DNA from: Takifugu bimaculatus
Lineage: Eukaryota; Chordata; Actinopteri; Tetraodontiformes; Tetraodontidae
NCBI GenBank assembly: GCA_004026145.2
Contig: CP034979.1
Location: 14,862,852 to 14,926,851, forward strand
Reading direction: 5' to 3'
DNA length: 64,000 nucleotides
Shown here: positions 51,201-63,927 of the stretch, one piece after another
Numbering within the stretch: the stretch's first letter is position 1
Layout: every line of letters begins with the position of its first letter
The notes under the pieces: model-generated
Database searches by the model: none
The model's input: the letters and a program-made list of their open reading frames with translations, nothing else
Told to the model about the DNA's origin: nothing
Program-made: the position numbers and the translations under genes

Positions 51201-54200
51201 GTACTCCACAGGACTCCTTACAGCTGTAAAAGCAGGGATTTACCAAAATAATCTTAGCAGGAAAATAGCCCACATGTACCAGATATTTAGGTTTGTTTTT
51301 TTTAATCCCAGATGTATATATGAATCTCTTATATATGAGAGAGCTTATCAGAAATTTAACCGTACATCTCTTCTGTTGCATTGCAGCCATATTTCACTAT
51401 ACTCTGAATGTTAATATTAGCTGTCTGCTCGTGTTGAGCTATGCATAATTATTTCACCTCCCTTTAGCTCAGTGCCTCACCAGCTTGCACTTAACATAAA
51501 TAAATGGCATTTATCTTTAGTTTTGGATTAAAAACCCCGGCTTTTTATTTACATATTTCTGGAATTCCTGCCAACACCTAAGAAGTGGTATAAGAACCTT
51601 TGAGTTACCTGCCTTTTCACGTCATCCATGTTCATCCTTTGGTTGCCTGCAGCTCCGACATCCTCGAAGCAGTTTCTCTTTCATCACACAATACAGCCTT
51701 GAAACACCTCTCAGGAAACAAAGTTTCATAGTACATTTGACTAGGCTCTCGTGGAGAGTTCAGAATTAGAAGTGTAATATCAGTATGGGCTTAATGTGAT
51801 GCTATATATGCTCTAAAGCTAGCAGGATTTTTCTAATAGACCTACCTCACTGAGAAATATTTAGCTAAAAATATACACCCCAGAATCTTATGTATCTGAT
51901 TAAATTTGCATCTGCAATATCAAGACCTCAGAAGGTATCAGAATATGTCTTTTTTCATATGTTGAGTCTTGCTAGTAGGTTTTGTGTTAAGTTGTTAATG
52001 TTATTATTTGCATTGATTGGTAAATTCATGGAAAAATGCTTTGATTGCTCTGTGTTTCCCTCATTGTATTTGCTCTTTAAAGTGGTGAACGTGTCTCTGA
52101 CCTGGCTTTTTTTCAAAGTTGGCCACTGTTACTAAATGTTTTGTGCATGTGTGAATTTTAAACTTGATGTATGCTGTAACAAAAAGCACCACTGTATGAT
52201 GAAAAAAAAATGTAATTGCTGTAACACTGTAATTGGTCAGGTTCACTGGATGAAAGTGAAAAGTGATATACTCACTTTTAAAATCACATATTCTTCTAAT
52301 AAATATGCAACGACAGCCATTGTGTTTGATGAATTATTTGACAGATTTCACCGCGTTAGCGATCGCACTTCCTGTATTGGGACTTTGACTTCCTACTAAT
52401 GAATATGCAACTGTGTTTTTCGTTTTCCTCAGTGATCCGGACGCGGGTGCTTCAAAGATAAAGGAGCTGCAGTCAGCATCGACACTGGAACAGTTCATGG
52501 CCAAGCTCTGCGTCCACCATCAGAGACAAATGGTTGACGCAATAGGGTTCCTACAGACCGAGGTTAAAGCTCTCGCATCCTCGAGTGGACAGCAGGACTC
52601 CACCTCTACCTCTGGTATCCAGGGAAGTGCTTGTTCCACTGCTAAGTACTGTGCAGATAGCCCCAAGCAAAGGATTCCACGGGAAGCTCTTTCCATTTCA
52701 GACATACAGAGGGTTGGTCATTCCATACCAAGCAGCTTTGGCATTAAAAAAGACGGGAGTGTGGCGCTGGTGAAAACACCTGTCACATCTGGCCCTGCCC
52801 TGGATCTATGCAGCCCTGCGTCGAAGCTGCCCGAGGCGGACGGCCACCCTGCAGATCACGCACCTCTGAAAATGAAGATAATGACCAGCAACGTTGCCGA
52901 TGGGAAGAAGCTGTCGTGTGTGCTCACGCACCCTGAAACCTTAGAGAACCGAGAGGGACTCTCAAATCCATCGGGCAGAGTAGAGACTCACGGCGCCAGA
53001 CTCAGCTCCTCTGTAAAGAGACACAGCCATCACACCAGGCATCGAGGAACCCTGGGCCACGCCAAAAACAGATCAACAAAAATGTCCTCGGCGCACAGGA
53101 CCGCCCCTTCAGACTCCCCCCGGACTGCCAGGAAGACCATGAGGACATCCGATCATCGGATCAGGGACTCGGTTTGCCGGCGGCTCACTGACCCGGACCT
53201 AGGCCATTACGACATTGTATTTATTGACAAACCGATTACAGAGTGTTTTAAGGAAAGACGGCGGAGCATGCTCCCGCGGCGCAATGCTAGAAAAAGCACC
53301 CGAGGACATATGTATTCAGATGAAATCTGGGAGCTGAAAACTGTCCGCACTTTAGCCGGGAAGGGCAACTGCCCCAATCCGATGCCGGAGTTGATCACTC
53401 TGGTCACCCCAAAACAAATACTGTCCAAGCCTGAGGGTGTGCCGCCTGTTGATAGGCCTTTTGCTGGAGCCTGCAGGGAATCATTGAAGCAACAAATGAC
53501 CACAGAAGAGTCGGATGAAAGCGTCATTCCAGGGACAGGAGATATGGTGGAGGTAGCAGACGGGGAGGTAGACGTTATTGTAGAAACCAGTCAGACAGAG
53601 CTGTCTCAGAGCAAGGGCTGTTCTGTCCCTCCTTCGCCAGCGCCGTCCCTGCCAGTAAGCCAGGACGCAGATAAACAGGATGCAGCCGCTGAGTCGGGCA
53701 TCGCCACAGAAAAAGAGGACGACGTTATCCAGGATCCACTTCAAGCAGAGAATAGTTCTGAGCCCGAGGAGGACAAATGTGAAGGCAGCGAGGAGACGGT
53801 AGAAGCGTTAGAGAAAAGCGCCACAGACGCAATTGAGCCCAGACGTTCCGAGGAGCTGCCCGACAGCGTCCAGGTTCTCGAACAGAATAGCGCCACATCG
53901 CCCATCAACCCGGTCGCTGAAGTAGCGAAAGAAAGTGTAAAAACAGACGACCGGCCTCAGGAGCGTCAACCCGACACTCAGATGCTGGATAGCGTTGACG
54001 GGGCGGGTGAGACGGAGGAAATGGAGGCGAAGGAGATTAAAATCTTTGACGAAGCCGGAGGCGTCGTGCCCGCAGTGTCGGAAGATTACGACGACGAAGA
54101 CTACGACGTGTCCTCGAAGACGCTCGACGCACTACTGAAGGAGCTGCCTCCTTGGCGCAGGAAAAAAGGCACCGTCATTGCTCTGCCGAAGAGACTAAGG

Positions 54201-56876
54201 CAGGCAGAAACGGTGGTCGTGGGCTACTTTAACGGCAGACCCATATCGGCCTCTGACAGAAGTCTGCGTCGTAGGTCCAGTCACGGCAGCACGTCGCCTC
54301 ATAAAACGCCCGTGAAATCCAATAGAAAGACTTTAACTGTTGATTCAAAAGCAGAGGATGAAGTTTCAGACAAAGCTGTGCCTGAACCTCCCTCGGAATC
54401 GTTTGGACTGGCTGTAGTTCAGAGTGAATCGCCCCCGGCAGCATCAAAAAGCCCAGAAACAAAATGCCCCTCAAAGGCCAAGCAGGGCCAGAAGAACTCC
54501 AAGAGGGTTCAGCGAGAGCTGAACAACCTGGCTGATCAGTCTGAGGATGTTCCTCAGAGCACCGAGTCCAAACGACAGCTCAGATCAGCTGGCCAGAAGC
54601 CCACTGAAAGCCCAGTATCACCACCGACACCGGACGCTGTCGCCTCCATCCCACCCCCAGCTCCTGAGGTTCCCGCACAGGACGATCACCCCCCCGTGCT
54701 TCCCTCTGCATCTCCGCTACACGTTAGTCCTCCAGTCACACCGTGTTGTGCTGCTAATGCGGACGCCCACCAGGACGCGGTCCCAGTAACCACGGCACAA
54801 ATGGACACAGACCATCAGTCACCACAAACAACCTCTAAAGAAGAACAAGAAGGTGCTACCGAACTACCGACTGAACAGGAAGAAGGGCTGGTTGAGGAGG
54901 CATCAGAGGAGAGTAGGAGTGAGACACAACCGCTCATCGAGGATTCAAGTCCATTAGAAAATCTTAGTCAGCCAAGCGAAGAAATGGAAGCACAGGTCAC
55001 GCCGCTGAGGAGCAAACGTGCTCTCCGGAAGGATTCAGAAACCAATGAGAACGCTCTGCCACCAAAGTCGGCCTCTTTAGGAAGTGTGTCTGCAGCTGAC
55101 AATGATACTGCTGTTTCAGAGAAACCCAGAAGGATGCCTTTGAGGAGTGAGACCAGTAAGCCAGAAACGTCCCATCAGACTGTTGCCGAGTCGCCCGTGG
55201 ACAAGAAATCAGTGCTGAGATCTCAGAGGGCGGCAGCACCTTCGGCGAGCGCTGCGGCCGTGGCAGGAAAGAAGGGGGAGACGGCCTCCCCGAGCAGAAT
55301 GAAACCAGAAAAAACATCGAAAGCACAGCTGAAGCCCCCAGTGACATCTGAGGCCCCGCAGAGCTCAGGTGGCCCCGTCATTACTCTGAGATCTGAGCCC
55401 CCAAAACAAACCGCCAACAAATTCTTTGAGCTTCTAAGTGGAGACGAAAGCCAACAGTTAATCACAAATTTGAACATGAAATATGACAAAATGCAAAAAG
55501 GCTGGGTACAGATAGACAAAGAGTGTCCACCCGTGGCCAAATACAGAAACAGAGCAGACAGACAGGCGGCCATATGGAAAAGCAAACGCAGGGCACGCAA
55601 GGCAAAGGGCCTGGAGCACCAGAAGTACTCCCCGGTCCAGATGTTGTTCATGAAGGGCTTTAATCTCTCCAGCATCTGCCGCTGGTTCCTCGAATCAACA
55701 GAAACAAAGTCTCTGGTCATCGTCAAGAAAATGAACACGCGTCTTCCATCGGAGCACCAGCTGTGCTTCCACTCCTCGTCCAACGCCGCGGGAAGCTCCC
55801 AGGGGGTGTTTCCCAGTCTGCAGGCAGAGCGACTCAAGAAACATTTGAAAAAGTTTGCAATCGCCTCGCCTGTCAAGAGCAACCCCAAGAGCAGGAAACT
55901 GATCGCCAAAGCTTTGGAGCAGGACGCCGCTGCGCTGAAGGGCGGCAAAGAGAAGAGAGAAGGTCAAAATGCTCCTCGGAGTTTGAGCAGGTCGCGCCGT
56001 TCCGAGGCTCTGATGCAGGCGGGCGAATCCCAGAAATCCTCCGGCAAAACAAAGAATCCGGCTAGCGCCCGGATTTTGAGGAAATACTCAAACATTCGGG
56101 AAAAGATGCAGGTCCAGCAAAGCAGTGGTAGACTGAAGGAGGCCTCGAAATCCTTAAGAACGCACGGTATAAAAAGACTGAGCGCCACAAAGGCCGCTGC
56201 CAAATCACGTCTGAAACCGTCTCTGAAGGCGCAGAAGTCGCACGGGCCCGACGGCAAACGGATCAAAGCGTCTGCGGCGAGACTGGTCCGAGCGAAAACG
56301 CTGAGTGGCAAAAAAGCCACAAAGCCTCCGGCTCAGAGGAAGGTGGTGAAGGAGCAGAGCGGCGGGAGGGTCCCGAGGGAGTTCGCAAAAAAAGAACCGC
56401 CAAAGAGAAGTTCCCAACGTCTGGGGTCTCCGAAACTTTCAGAACACAAGCTGGCCGACGCGTCGAAGAGCAAGCAACAAACGGAGAAACCGGATCCGGA
56501 CAAACCCTCCGTGAGCAAAGGGAGCGTGGCGAAAGTCCAGTCAAAGGAATCAACTCCAGATGCTGAAGTCCAGGGTGCTGAGAGTGCTGGTGAAGCCCCC
56601 CATCAGACGGTCGTCAAGGTGGCACAGTCGCCTGACCAGGTACTAACAAGGTCTCAGAGGAAAATGGAGACGGCGCTTCCAGAGAGGACATCAAAGGCCA
56701 CCAAACCGCCGGCGCCGTCTGCCAAATCGGCCAGGAAGGCGGACGAGGCCGCGCTGGCCAGAGTAAAGTCGTCCGCAAAGAAAGGTCAGGGGGTGTCGTC
56801 GCTGCGGAGTGCGACGAAGAGAAGTCAGGAGCCCGCGGAGACCCCGGCAAAGCGCACCAGGACGTCCCTCAAGTGA
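37835..56876 (+). CDS. lcor: LCOR long isoform (PALI1 type, PRC2-associated) with 4.4-kb terminal exon
   Basis: Exons 37835-45809 are shared with the short isoform. The last exon is 52433-56876, after an acceptor ending TTTTCCTCAG. Exon 45713-45809 ends in phase 2 (GG) and this exon completes the codon with T, giving GDPDAGASK, so both alternative ends are in frame. The product is about 1743 residues. In vertebrates this form, from LCOR plus the former C10orf12, is a PRC2.1 accessory protein (PALI1). It lacks the helix-turn-helix and gains a SKIKELQSASTLEQF start, TARKT (K about 497) and NARKST (K about 550). It also gains an acidic patch with a second LxxLL (LDALL, about 827-831), then KELPPWRRKKGTV. 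A folded-looking block follows at about 1246-1430 (NKFFELLSGD, FMKGFNLSSICRWFL), likely the PRC2-interaction region, then a long Lys/Arg/Ala/Ser-rich tail. The exon could be misannotated as a separate gene. Confidence 0.92.
37932..44309 (+). other. lcor intron 1
   Basis: This 6.4-kb intron is mostly AT-rich with no recognised exon. It contains a C16 run at about 42679-42694. A short stretch at 39956-39966 resembles a tRNA A box but lacks a matching B box. Open frames are short and unrecognised. Confidence 0.65.
48229..52432 (+). other. 3' UTR of short lcor mRNA and intron of long lcor mRNA
   Basis: This interval serves two roles. It follows the stop of the short isoform, with candidate AATAAA hexamers at 48748-48753 and 48890-48895, and it is the downstream part of the 6.6-kb intron spliced out for the long isoform (45810-52432). 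It is AT-rich, with G-runs at about 50409-50428 that could form a quadruplex. No other gene is supported. Confidence 0.65.
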
Positions 56877-59800
56877 CGAGGACGAGCGGGGACGCGGTCC
56901 TTTCACCGTTTTTACTTTTAGCGCGTGTGAACTCGGGACAGGAAGTGTCTAAGTCGTTCTCTGCCGCTCTCCAGGGGCGACCTTCTCAGATGTAGATCAG
57001 CGGCTCCTCCAGAGCCTCGGCGTGAAGATGCTGACGATGCATATTTGCTCTTTCAGGAAGCAGCGGAGCTTGACGGCCGCCTGCAGACGTACTTTATCTT
57101 CGGGGACTTTGCGAGGCTTTAAAACCTTATTTTAATTAAGTAGCCAGCTCCATGTTATCAGGGTTGCTGTTCGATTCTCCATCTTGTTTTATTTCCCTCC
57201 CCAGTTGTATATATTTATTTTAGGCGCTAGCTTGTCCCACATCTGTCGGCGTGAGAACCTGCTCTCCGGCTTGTGTCTCCCGCCCGTCTTCCAATCGCAA
57301 CGACCTGTGATGTTGTGACCAGGTGCCTTATTTATGATGTGTAAAGTAATAGAATGTGTAAAATGTGAAAACCCATCTGCTTTTAGTCCTAACGGCGTTC
57401 CTTCTGTAGCATTAATCATGTCATTCACGCTTCATCGGTAAGTTTTTACGATGACTCTAAGGCATTAACAGGTTTATTGTTTACCCTCTCTACCTAAACG
57501 TCAACATGAATCTGCTCCTGTTGTATTTGCATTACATCCGTAACCAAATCTGAATAAGTGTTGCTAAAAGCAGACCGGTGCGTGTCGGATGATGAAGTTC
57601 TCATTTTGTACCTCCACAGTCGGCGACTGTTGCACCCGTTGCTCCCTTGGGAGTCGTTTTAACTTCTTCTGCATGTTTGTTTTGTCTCTTTTGTGAAGAC
57701 AACTGTTGAAACTGTTGACTGAGAAACCTGACCGGTGTCTATATTTATGCCCCGCGGCTGTCCTGCCTGTGCGTCACACTCCTGAAGCTGTATGTACATT
57801 TTTTGGAATGACTTGATTGACGGAATGAATGATGTTTTAAAACAACAGAAACCTGAAAAATCTGTATATTTGGTCAGTGGTGAAGTCGAAGTTCTCTTTA
57901 GCGTTAATCTGGAGGGATCGGACGTCACGTTTTCAGGGTAGTCTAGTCTTGCCGCTGAGATGTATGTTCACGTTTGTTTCAGAGTTACTACTATATTATG
58001 TTTTTTTTAATTGCTTTAGGCTCATGTTCTCATAATGTGAAGTTGGGTTACTTCCACAATAGTAACTGGGGTTAGTGTATTTAAAGGAAAATGTCATTTT
58101 AGCACAGTATTTTTATGGTCATTTTTCTTTAGAGGGGACAACAACAAAAATTCAATCTTGTTTTTTTTTGCTATTTAAGAACCGTGTGTAGGCTGATGTA
58201 TTTAGCAAGTTCAACAGTCCACCAAATATCAGACTTGAACCTGTTTATCTTTACGTTTGCTATTTAAAGAATTTGATTTTGTATATTAGAAAGAAAGAAC
58301 TGCTTTATTTGTGGTAATCCTAAGAATAATGCATCTTTATGTTAAAATCTTTGTATTTTTGCTGGACTTGATATAAAGATGTTTGGATTTTATCATTTGG
58401 CCCCTTTTCTGGTCACCAAAACCAATATTCCTCCAAACATTAGGGCTGCATCGGTATCCATGGCGATGCCATCGTCAGTCCCGTCATTGGCAGGAAAAAA
58501 CACCCAAAGTGGTGCAGAGGGGAGAAAGAAGACGCCCCGTTCTTAAAAGCACACACATTTAAGTTTAATTAATGAAAAAGAGTGGAGGTCTGGTAAACAT
58601 TTTGTCGGTGGTACTACATACATTCAGCATCATTGGGAGCTTTTCAGTTTAATCCCACCATCAATCCTGTAACAAAAAGCAAATAGAACCAAACAACAGA
58701 CATTTCTTACAGTTTGCACCAGTTCAATACACCAGAGACGTTGTGTTGTATACAATAACATGTTTTATGTATATAGTTCATAGGACGGGAAAAGAAAGTC
58801 GTGTTTCCGGTCACGTGACCAGAGTTACATCTCAATATAGCACAAGCACCACTAAGATGTCTACCAGGAAGTTGAACGCGCTGGTCCATAGCAGATCAGC
58901 GCAGAGGAAGAGAGCAAAGAAAAAGCCACAGTTGACTAAGATGCGCCTTCGGGAGGCACACGGCCTACGGACGACAGCGACTGTTCACCAGTATGAGACC
59001 ATTGAACGTTATTGTACACCACTGGGATCACAACAATGGCATAGAAAACAAAGTGTGTGTGTTTGGGGGACTCTGGGATCTGAGCCTGCAGCCTTTCAAG
59101 ACACTTTACTATTTAAAATCAGCAAAAAAAAAAACCAAAAAAATCTGTCACAGTCCAGAAGAACAATGCCTTAACCCATCCTGGCGGGCTGCCACTCAAT
59201 AAACAGTATGTGATTTTTTTTTTTTTTTTTTAATATATTTTACATTGGAAACTAAATAACAGCTAAAAGTTACCACTTCATGAATAAGCATAGTCATATT
59301 TATCTATACACATTTATACATTCAGGTATGACTTGAGTTCACTGCAAATGGCACCGTTTCTCCTCCCGCTTAGGAAGCGACGGACGCCACGACGTCCGGG
59401 CCGTTCCTCAGTAGCACGGTGACCTCTTCGGACAGATCTAGGATGGCGCGATATCGTGAACTTTGCCCGCAGAAGCGCGGCCGTTTCTCCTGGCTTGACA
59501 GCAGCTTATGATCAGTTGAGCTTGACTACGTTTGACGTGACGACACCTCCCTCTCAACTTTAACACGACACGTCGACAAAATGCATATGAAGACAATCTG
59601 GAGGTTTGGAGGGAAGTATGGCGGCGGGGTGGGCGTGACCTCTCCGACCCCTGCAGCAATTTAGGGATGTCTGAGCCGGAGGAAAACGCCGCTGCGACTC
59701 GACGTCGTGTGACATGACCGACGCATTACAGACCTGTTGGGGCTCTTTTTGCCTTTACATCAAATAAATAAAAGAAGGAGCACAGACGCTCACGAGTTAG

Positions 59801-61338
59801 ATGTCATATTCACATGGTAGACAACATATACAACATTAAACATAGCTCTAACCCATACTGCCTTCTGTACAACAAGGCCAACCCGCTGCTGCACTTTTGG
59901 CGAGTTAATGTCATTAATTATTGTGCTGGCGCGAGTGAAATGAACAAATAAAAACACCTAAAGAACCAACGGAACACCTTTCCTCCAGTTCCAAAGCTTC
60001 GAGAAAACCGACTTACTCTTTAACATAGAAAATACCATATATATATATAATATGTGTGTGTGTGCGTGTGTGTGTATTAGGCATTTCTATATAAAGGGTA
60101 GCCGGGGATGACTAACGGAGTTAGGTTACATCATGAGACAAATTAGAACAAAATATAATCTAAAATAATAAAACAAAATGAGGAAGTAGAACAAAACAGA
60201 CGGATGCTGTAGCCGTTTGCTGTGTAACACTATTTATGTTGACATGAAGGAACTCTGTTGGCAAACTGTCCACACATGCAACAGTTATCACAAGTTTTAA
60301 TACTGCAGGCATCAAGAGGAGTGGGCTTAGCAGCCGTCTGCTCAGGGGGGGGAGGGGCATCCACGTGATCCTCGCCCCCGGGGCAGTCCAATACTGGGGG
60401 CTGATCACCACCAGGGGGCACCGCTAGTGCCACACCGGCATGAACGTGTGGGTATTTGCTCTACGTCTGCCCCGGTGCCCCTGCGGGCGCTAAGACTGTG
60501 TGAGACGGCGTTTGGCGCCGTTTTTGCGTGACCGCGTACTTCAGTGGCGTGAACGGCCGCCGTTCCCAGTGCTGCCCGTCAGTGCAGTCTCTCTTTGTGC
60601 GGAGTTTCTCGTCTCGCGCTCCCTCACAGCAAAGAGCTGTGACACCGGACCATCTGGCCTTAAGCCACCACGTCCACAGACGGATTATGTGCCACTCCGA
60701 CCCTGACTCTGCTCGCTTCCCCATGTGCATGCGTGGATGGGTGACCTGTATCCTAGCAGAGAAAAGTGCTACGCCGACTCAAACGAAGCCAAACTACACC
60801 TGGCCCGGTCCAGGTCCACCCAGCCAAGCTCAACTCAAGAAAGCTTTGCCAAGTCAAAAGTCCAGCTTTTCTTTCTCATCCCTCCGTTTCCTCTCTAGCT
60901 GGGCTGCACCCCGCTGTCCTCACTGCCCCCACGACGCAATGATGGTGGATGGTGGCTCGGCTACCGGAGGCCTCGCGGATGGATGGGGGGAAATCGGGGG
61001 TTCGGAGGGATGTTTCCGGTCTGAACGCAACACTTTAAAATCAGTGAACCCCTTGGAACAATGTTGCAGATACAATGGTTTTGTTGCTGCTCTTGTCGCG
61101 TTTACATTGTTGCTCGTGATGTTGGTGTTACTATAGGTCAACACGCCCTTGGAAGGGGAGGAAAGGTCCTATTTTACAAACATTGTTGTCCATAATATAT
61201 AGATAGAGGTTTTATATATACTCTTTATACCCTCTTTCCCTCCCTCACTTTCCTCCAGTCCTCTCTCTCTTCCTTCTTTGCTTCCTTCCTTTCTACCACG
61301 TCCTTGGTGGCGGCGGTAGGAAATCTGAGCGAACGCTG
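56877..61338. other. Shared 3' UTR region of convergent lcor and slit1
   Basis: The lcor long-isoform stop and the slit1 stop face each other across 4.46 kb. Candidate hexamers include AATAAA at 59198-59203 on the + strand and its reverse at 58304-58309 on the - strand, so the two UTRs could overlap. A TG/AT-rich simple repeat lies at about 60043-60076 and a T-run at 59216-59232. A 202-codon + strand frame at 60528-61136 is discussed separately. No further gene is supported. Confidence 0.5.
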
Positions 61339-63927
61339 CTACATGCAGCCCACGCAGCCACACTTGATGGTCTTTTCCACCTCCTCGCTGAAGGACGTGC
61401 CATCGCTGCATTCGAAGGTATATTTCCGGCGCTTCATCCGCTGGCTGGCGCAGCAGGCGCCCTTGTCGCACACCCCTGAGCACTCTACCCATGACACCAT
61501 GCGTGTTGTCTGGCAGATAGCGTAGCCTCTCTGGACCTGGTAGAAGTCTCGCATGGGCTCTCCTCGACACTCGGACTCTGGAAGACAGAGACGTCTGAGG
61601 TCAGCGTCATGGCGGCGCCGCGCCCTTCGGTTTAAGGTGTTTGAATGCAAACCCACCGGCGTCGCAGAGCTCCCCAGTATAGCCGCTCTCACAGTTACAA
61701 AAGGCATCTCCAGTGTCTGAGATCTGGCAGCGACCGTGTTTGCACGACAGACGACGGCAGGGGTTGAACAGCTCCCCCTCCTGGTTGCACAGGGCACCTC
61801 GGTAGCCCTCGTCACACTCGCAGCGATACGACTGGCTGTCCAGTGGGATGCATCTTCCATGGACGCACCTAACGGGAGACAAGACACATTTCCAGCTGAG
61901 TATTTGAGGATATTTTGAGCATTCAGACTAATAACTTCAAGGAAAATGGTCGTGTTGAAGTGTCAGAATCTTGTCAGAATCTCTTCCACCACTCAACAAC
62001 AGCAGGAGGATTCTGTTTGCTAGCATACTTGCTGCCCTGGCAGGGGTTGGCGGCAGGCTCGTCACAGTGAGGTCCGCTCCAGCCTGGCTGGCAGTGACAC
62101 ACTGGTCCCTGGATGCCATCAGGCTGGCAGATGCCGTGGACGCAGTAAATCTTCTTGCAGGGCTCACAGCCGGGTACCACGCCGGGCTTCATCTGGGTCT
62201 TTGTGAAGTCCTGGAGTTCATTGTTGATGTACAGGTTCTGGATACAACCGTGGAAGCTGGAACCGTTTTGGATCTGCCAGAGGCGGAAAGTGCCGGCGTG
62301 CACGTCCACCGGCATTCCTGAAGAAAGACAGACAGGATTATGTTGATGGGTGTGAAGCCGAGCACGGTGGATCACAAACACGACCACCAAAGGGCTGATA
62401 TGGGTGTGATGGCGGAAGACATTCAAACGCACGTGTCCAACAGTGCATTGCAAAAATTGCGGAATTTACAGCATTCCCTTAATTTTTAAAAATAAATTTT
62501 GAATATGCACCAGAAGACACATCCTTGAAACAGGGGACAACAGGAGAAAGAAGAGGATGATATATGAAGAGTGACACACAACACAGCACTTCACTGATAC
62601 ATTTTTTTTGTAATTATTAACAGTTTAGACACAACAGATTACAGGTAGGAACAGATCCATTCACAGCAAGCACAGCCATCAACTGCAACAAATGTGAAGA
62701 CTGTGTCTGGTAGTTCTTACAATCCCCAGCAGGGGGACGCCATTTTCGCATAAAGTTTTGTCCTAGCTTATGTCCTTCAGTGGCTGTCATTGGACCATTT
62801 GGACAGCTACTACCAAACACAGTCCCGAGTGAAGATGGGGGATGGCATGAGCGAGGACGGGGAAGTGAAGACAGAACTGGACAGAAGGTGTGAATGGTTG
62901 AGGGGAGGGGGTCGGTTGCGGTGGTGACAAAGCGAAGGGGGAGGGTGGTGATTGACAGTAGTGTAGTAGTTAGAGTGCCTGCAGAGGAGGGAGGTGTGTT
63001 CTGGAGAGGGCCCCTACCCCCCACGTATAACGGAGCCTCTCCGTTGAGGGTCCGCACTGCCCCGAAGCTGTCCATTGTGGTAGGGAGACCCCCGTCAATA
63101 GACAGGTTCACCATCTGGTCAAAGGTCACCAGCTCCACTGTGTGGAACTGGCCATCGTTGATGGTCTCAGTGCTGCAGGGAGAGAGCAGGATAATGGTCA
63201 GGACGCATAAAAATGAGGGAAAACCAACGGAGACCAGCGTCGGAAAACATAAAGGTGGCAGCGTACCTGTAGATGGCATGTCCTGGCTGGCTGCCGGGGT
63301 CATAGCTGACCTTCACGTGACCTTGATAGAGCTCCACTGCGATATGATCGTTGTCTCCGTTATAAAGAAGGATGCCGTTGTCCTCCGCTGTCGACACCTA
63401 CACAGAGTGTTTGTATGAGGCTTCTGGGGGACTCACGGTTGAACTGAAACACGCCAGGAGACACCGGCCCCCGCTCGAAGATACCTGAAGCGTGATGTTA
63501 GCCTGGGGCCAGTTTTTGAGGTCAGACAGCAGCAGGTACGAGTCCCTGTCCACAAAATTGACGCTGACTAATTTTTCACAACGCGGCCCTCCGAACTCCG
63601 GCGGACACTGGCAGAGGGCGCGTCCTCCCCGCTCCACGCACGGGGCGCTGTTCTGGCAATCGGCGAGCTCGCACAGGGACAGCGGAGACGGGGGGACCTC
63701 GCACAGCTGACCGCTGCGGAGAGAGGAGGCGCTAGTTCAGCGGGGACGGCCAGACGGACGTCTGCGCGCGCCGAGCGGGACCGTCTCACCTGTATCCTTG
63801 GCGGCAGACGCAGGAATAGCCGTTCAACTCGTCGACGCAGTGAGCGCCGTTCTGACAGCGGTGGTCCTCGCAGTCGTTGTAATCTACGCTGCAGTCGTCA
63901 CCAACATAACCAGGAGCGCACACACAC
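61339..63927 (-). CDS. slit1: SLIT1 C-terminal part, seven exons, 5' partial
   Basis: SLITs are large secreted ligands of ROBO receptors that repel axons and bind heparan sulfate. Exons in transcript order: 63927-63790, 63713-63485, 63397-63267, 63172-63018, 62317-62029, 61868-61657 and 61577-61339. All are GT-AG and in phase, covering the last 463 residues. Domains in order: an EGF repeat (DCEDHRCQNGAHC), the next EGF, then a laminin G domain from about VNFVDRDSYLLL to FHGCIQNLYIN. Three EGF repeats follow (CKKIYCVHGICQPDG, CVHGRCIPLD, CKHGRCQISD), then the C-terminal cystine knot (GYAICQTT, FECSDGTSF, EEVEKTIKCGCVGCM). GYAICQTTR and FECSDGTSF point to SLIT1 rather than SLIT2 or SLIT3, and synteny with LCOR agrees. 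Fish often have slit1a and slit1b; I cannot tell which this is. The signal peptide, LRR blocks and first EGFs lie beyond the right edge. Confidence 0.95.

Noticed and set aside
55223..55948. 241-codon frame on the - strand
   Set aside because: It is a shadow of the long lcor exon, whose composition keeps the opposite strand open.
58743..59174. 143-codon basic frame on the + strand
   Set aside because: It lies in the convergent 3' UTR region, has low-complexity Lys/Arg composition and a poly-A-driven Lys run, and shows no recognisable domain or exon structure.
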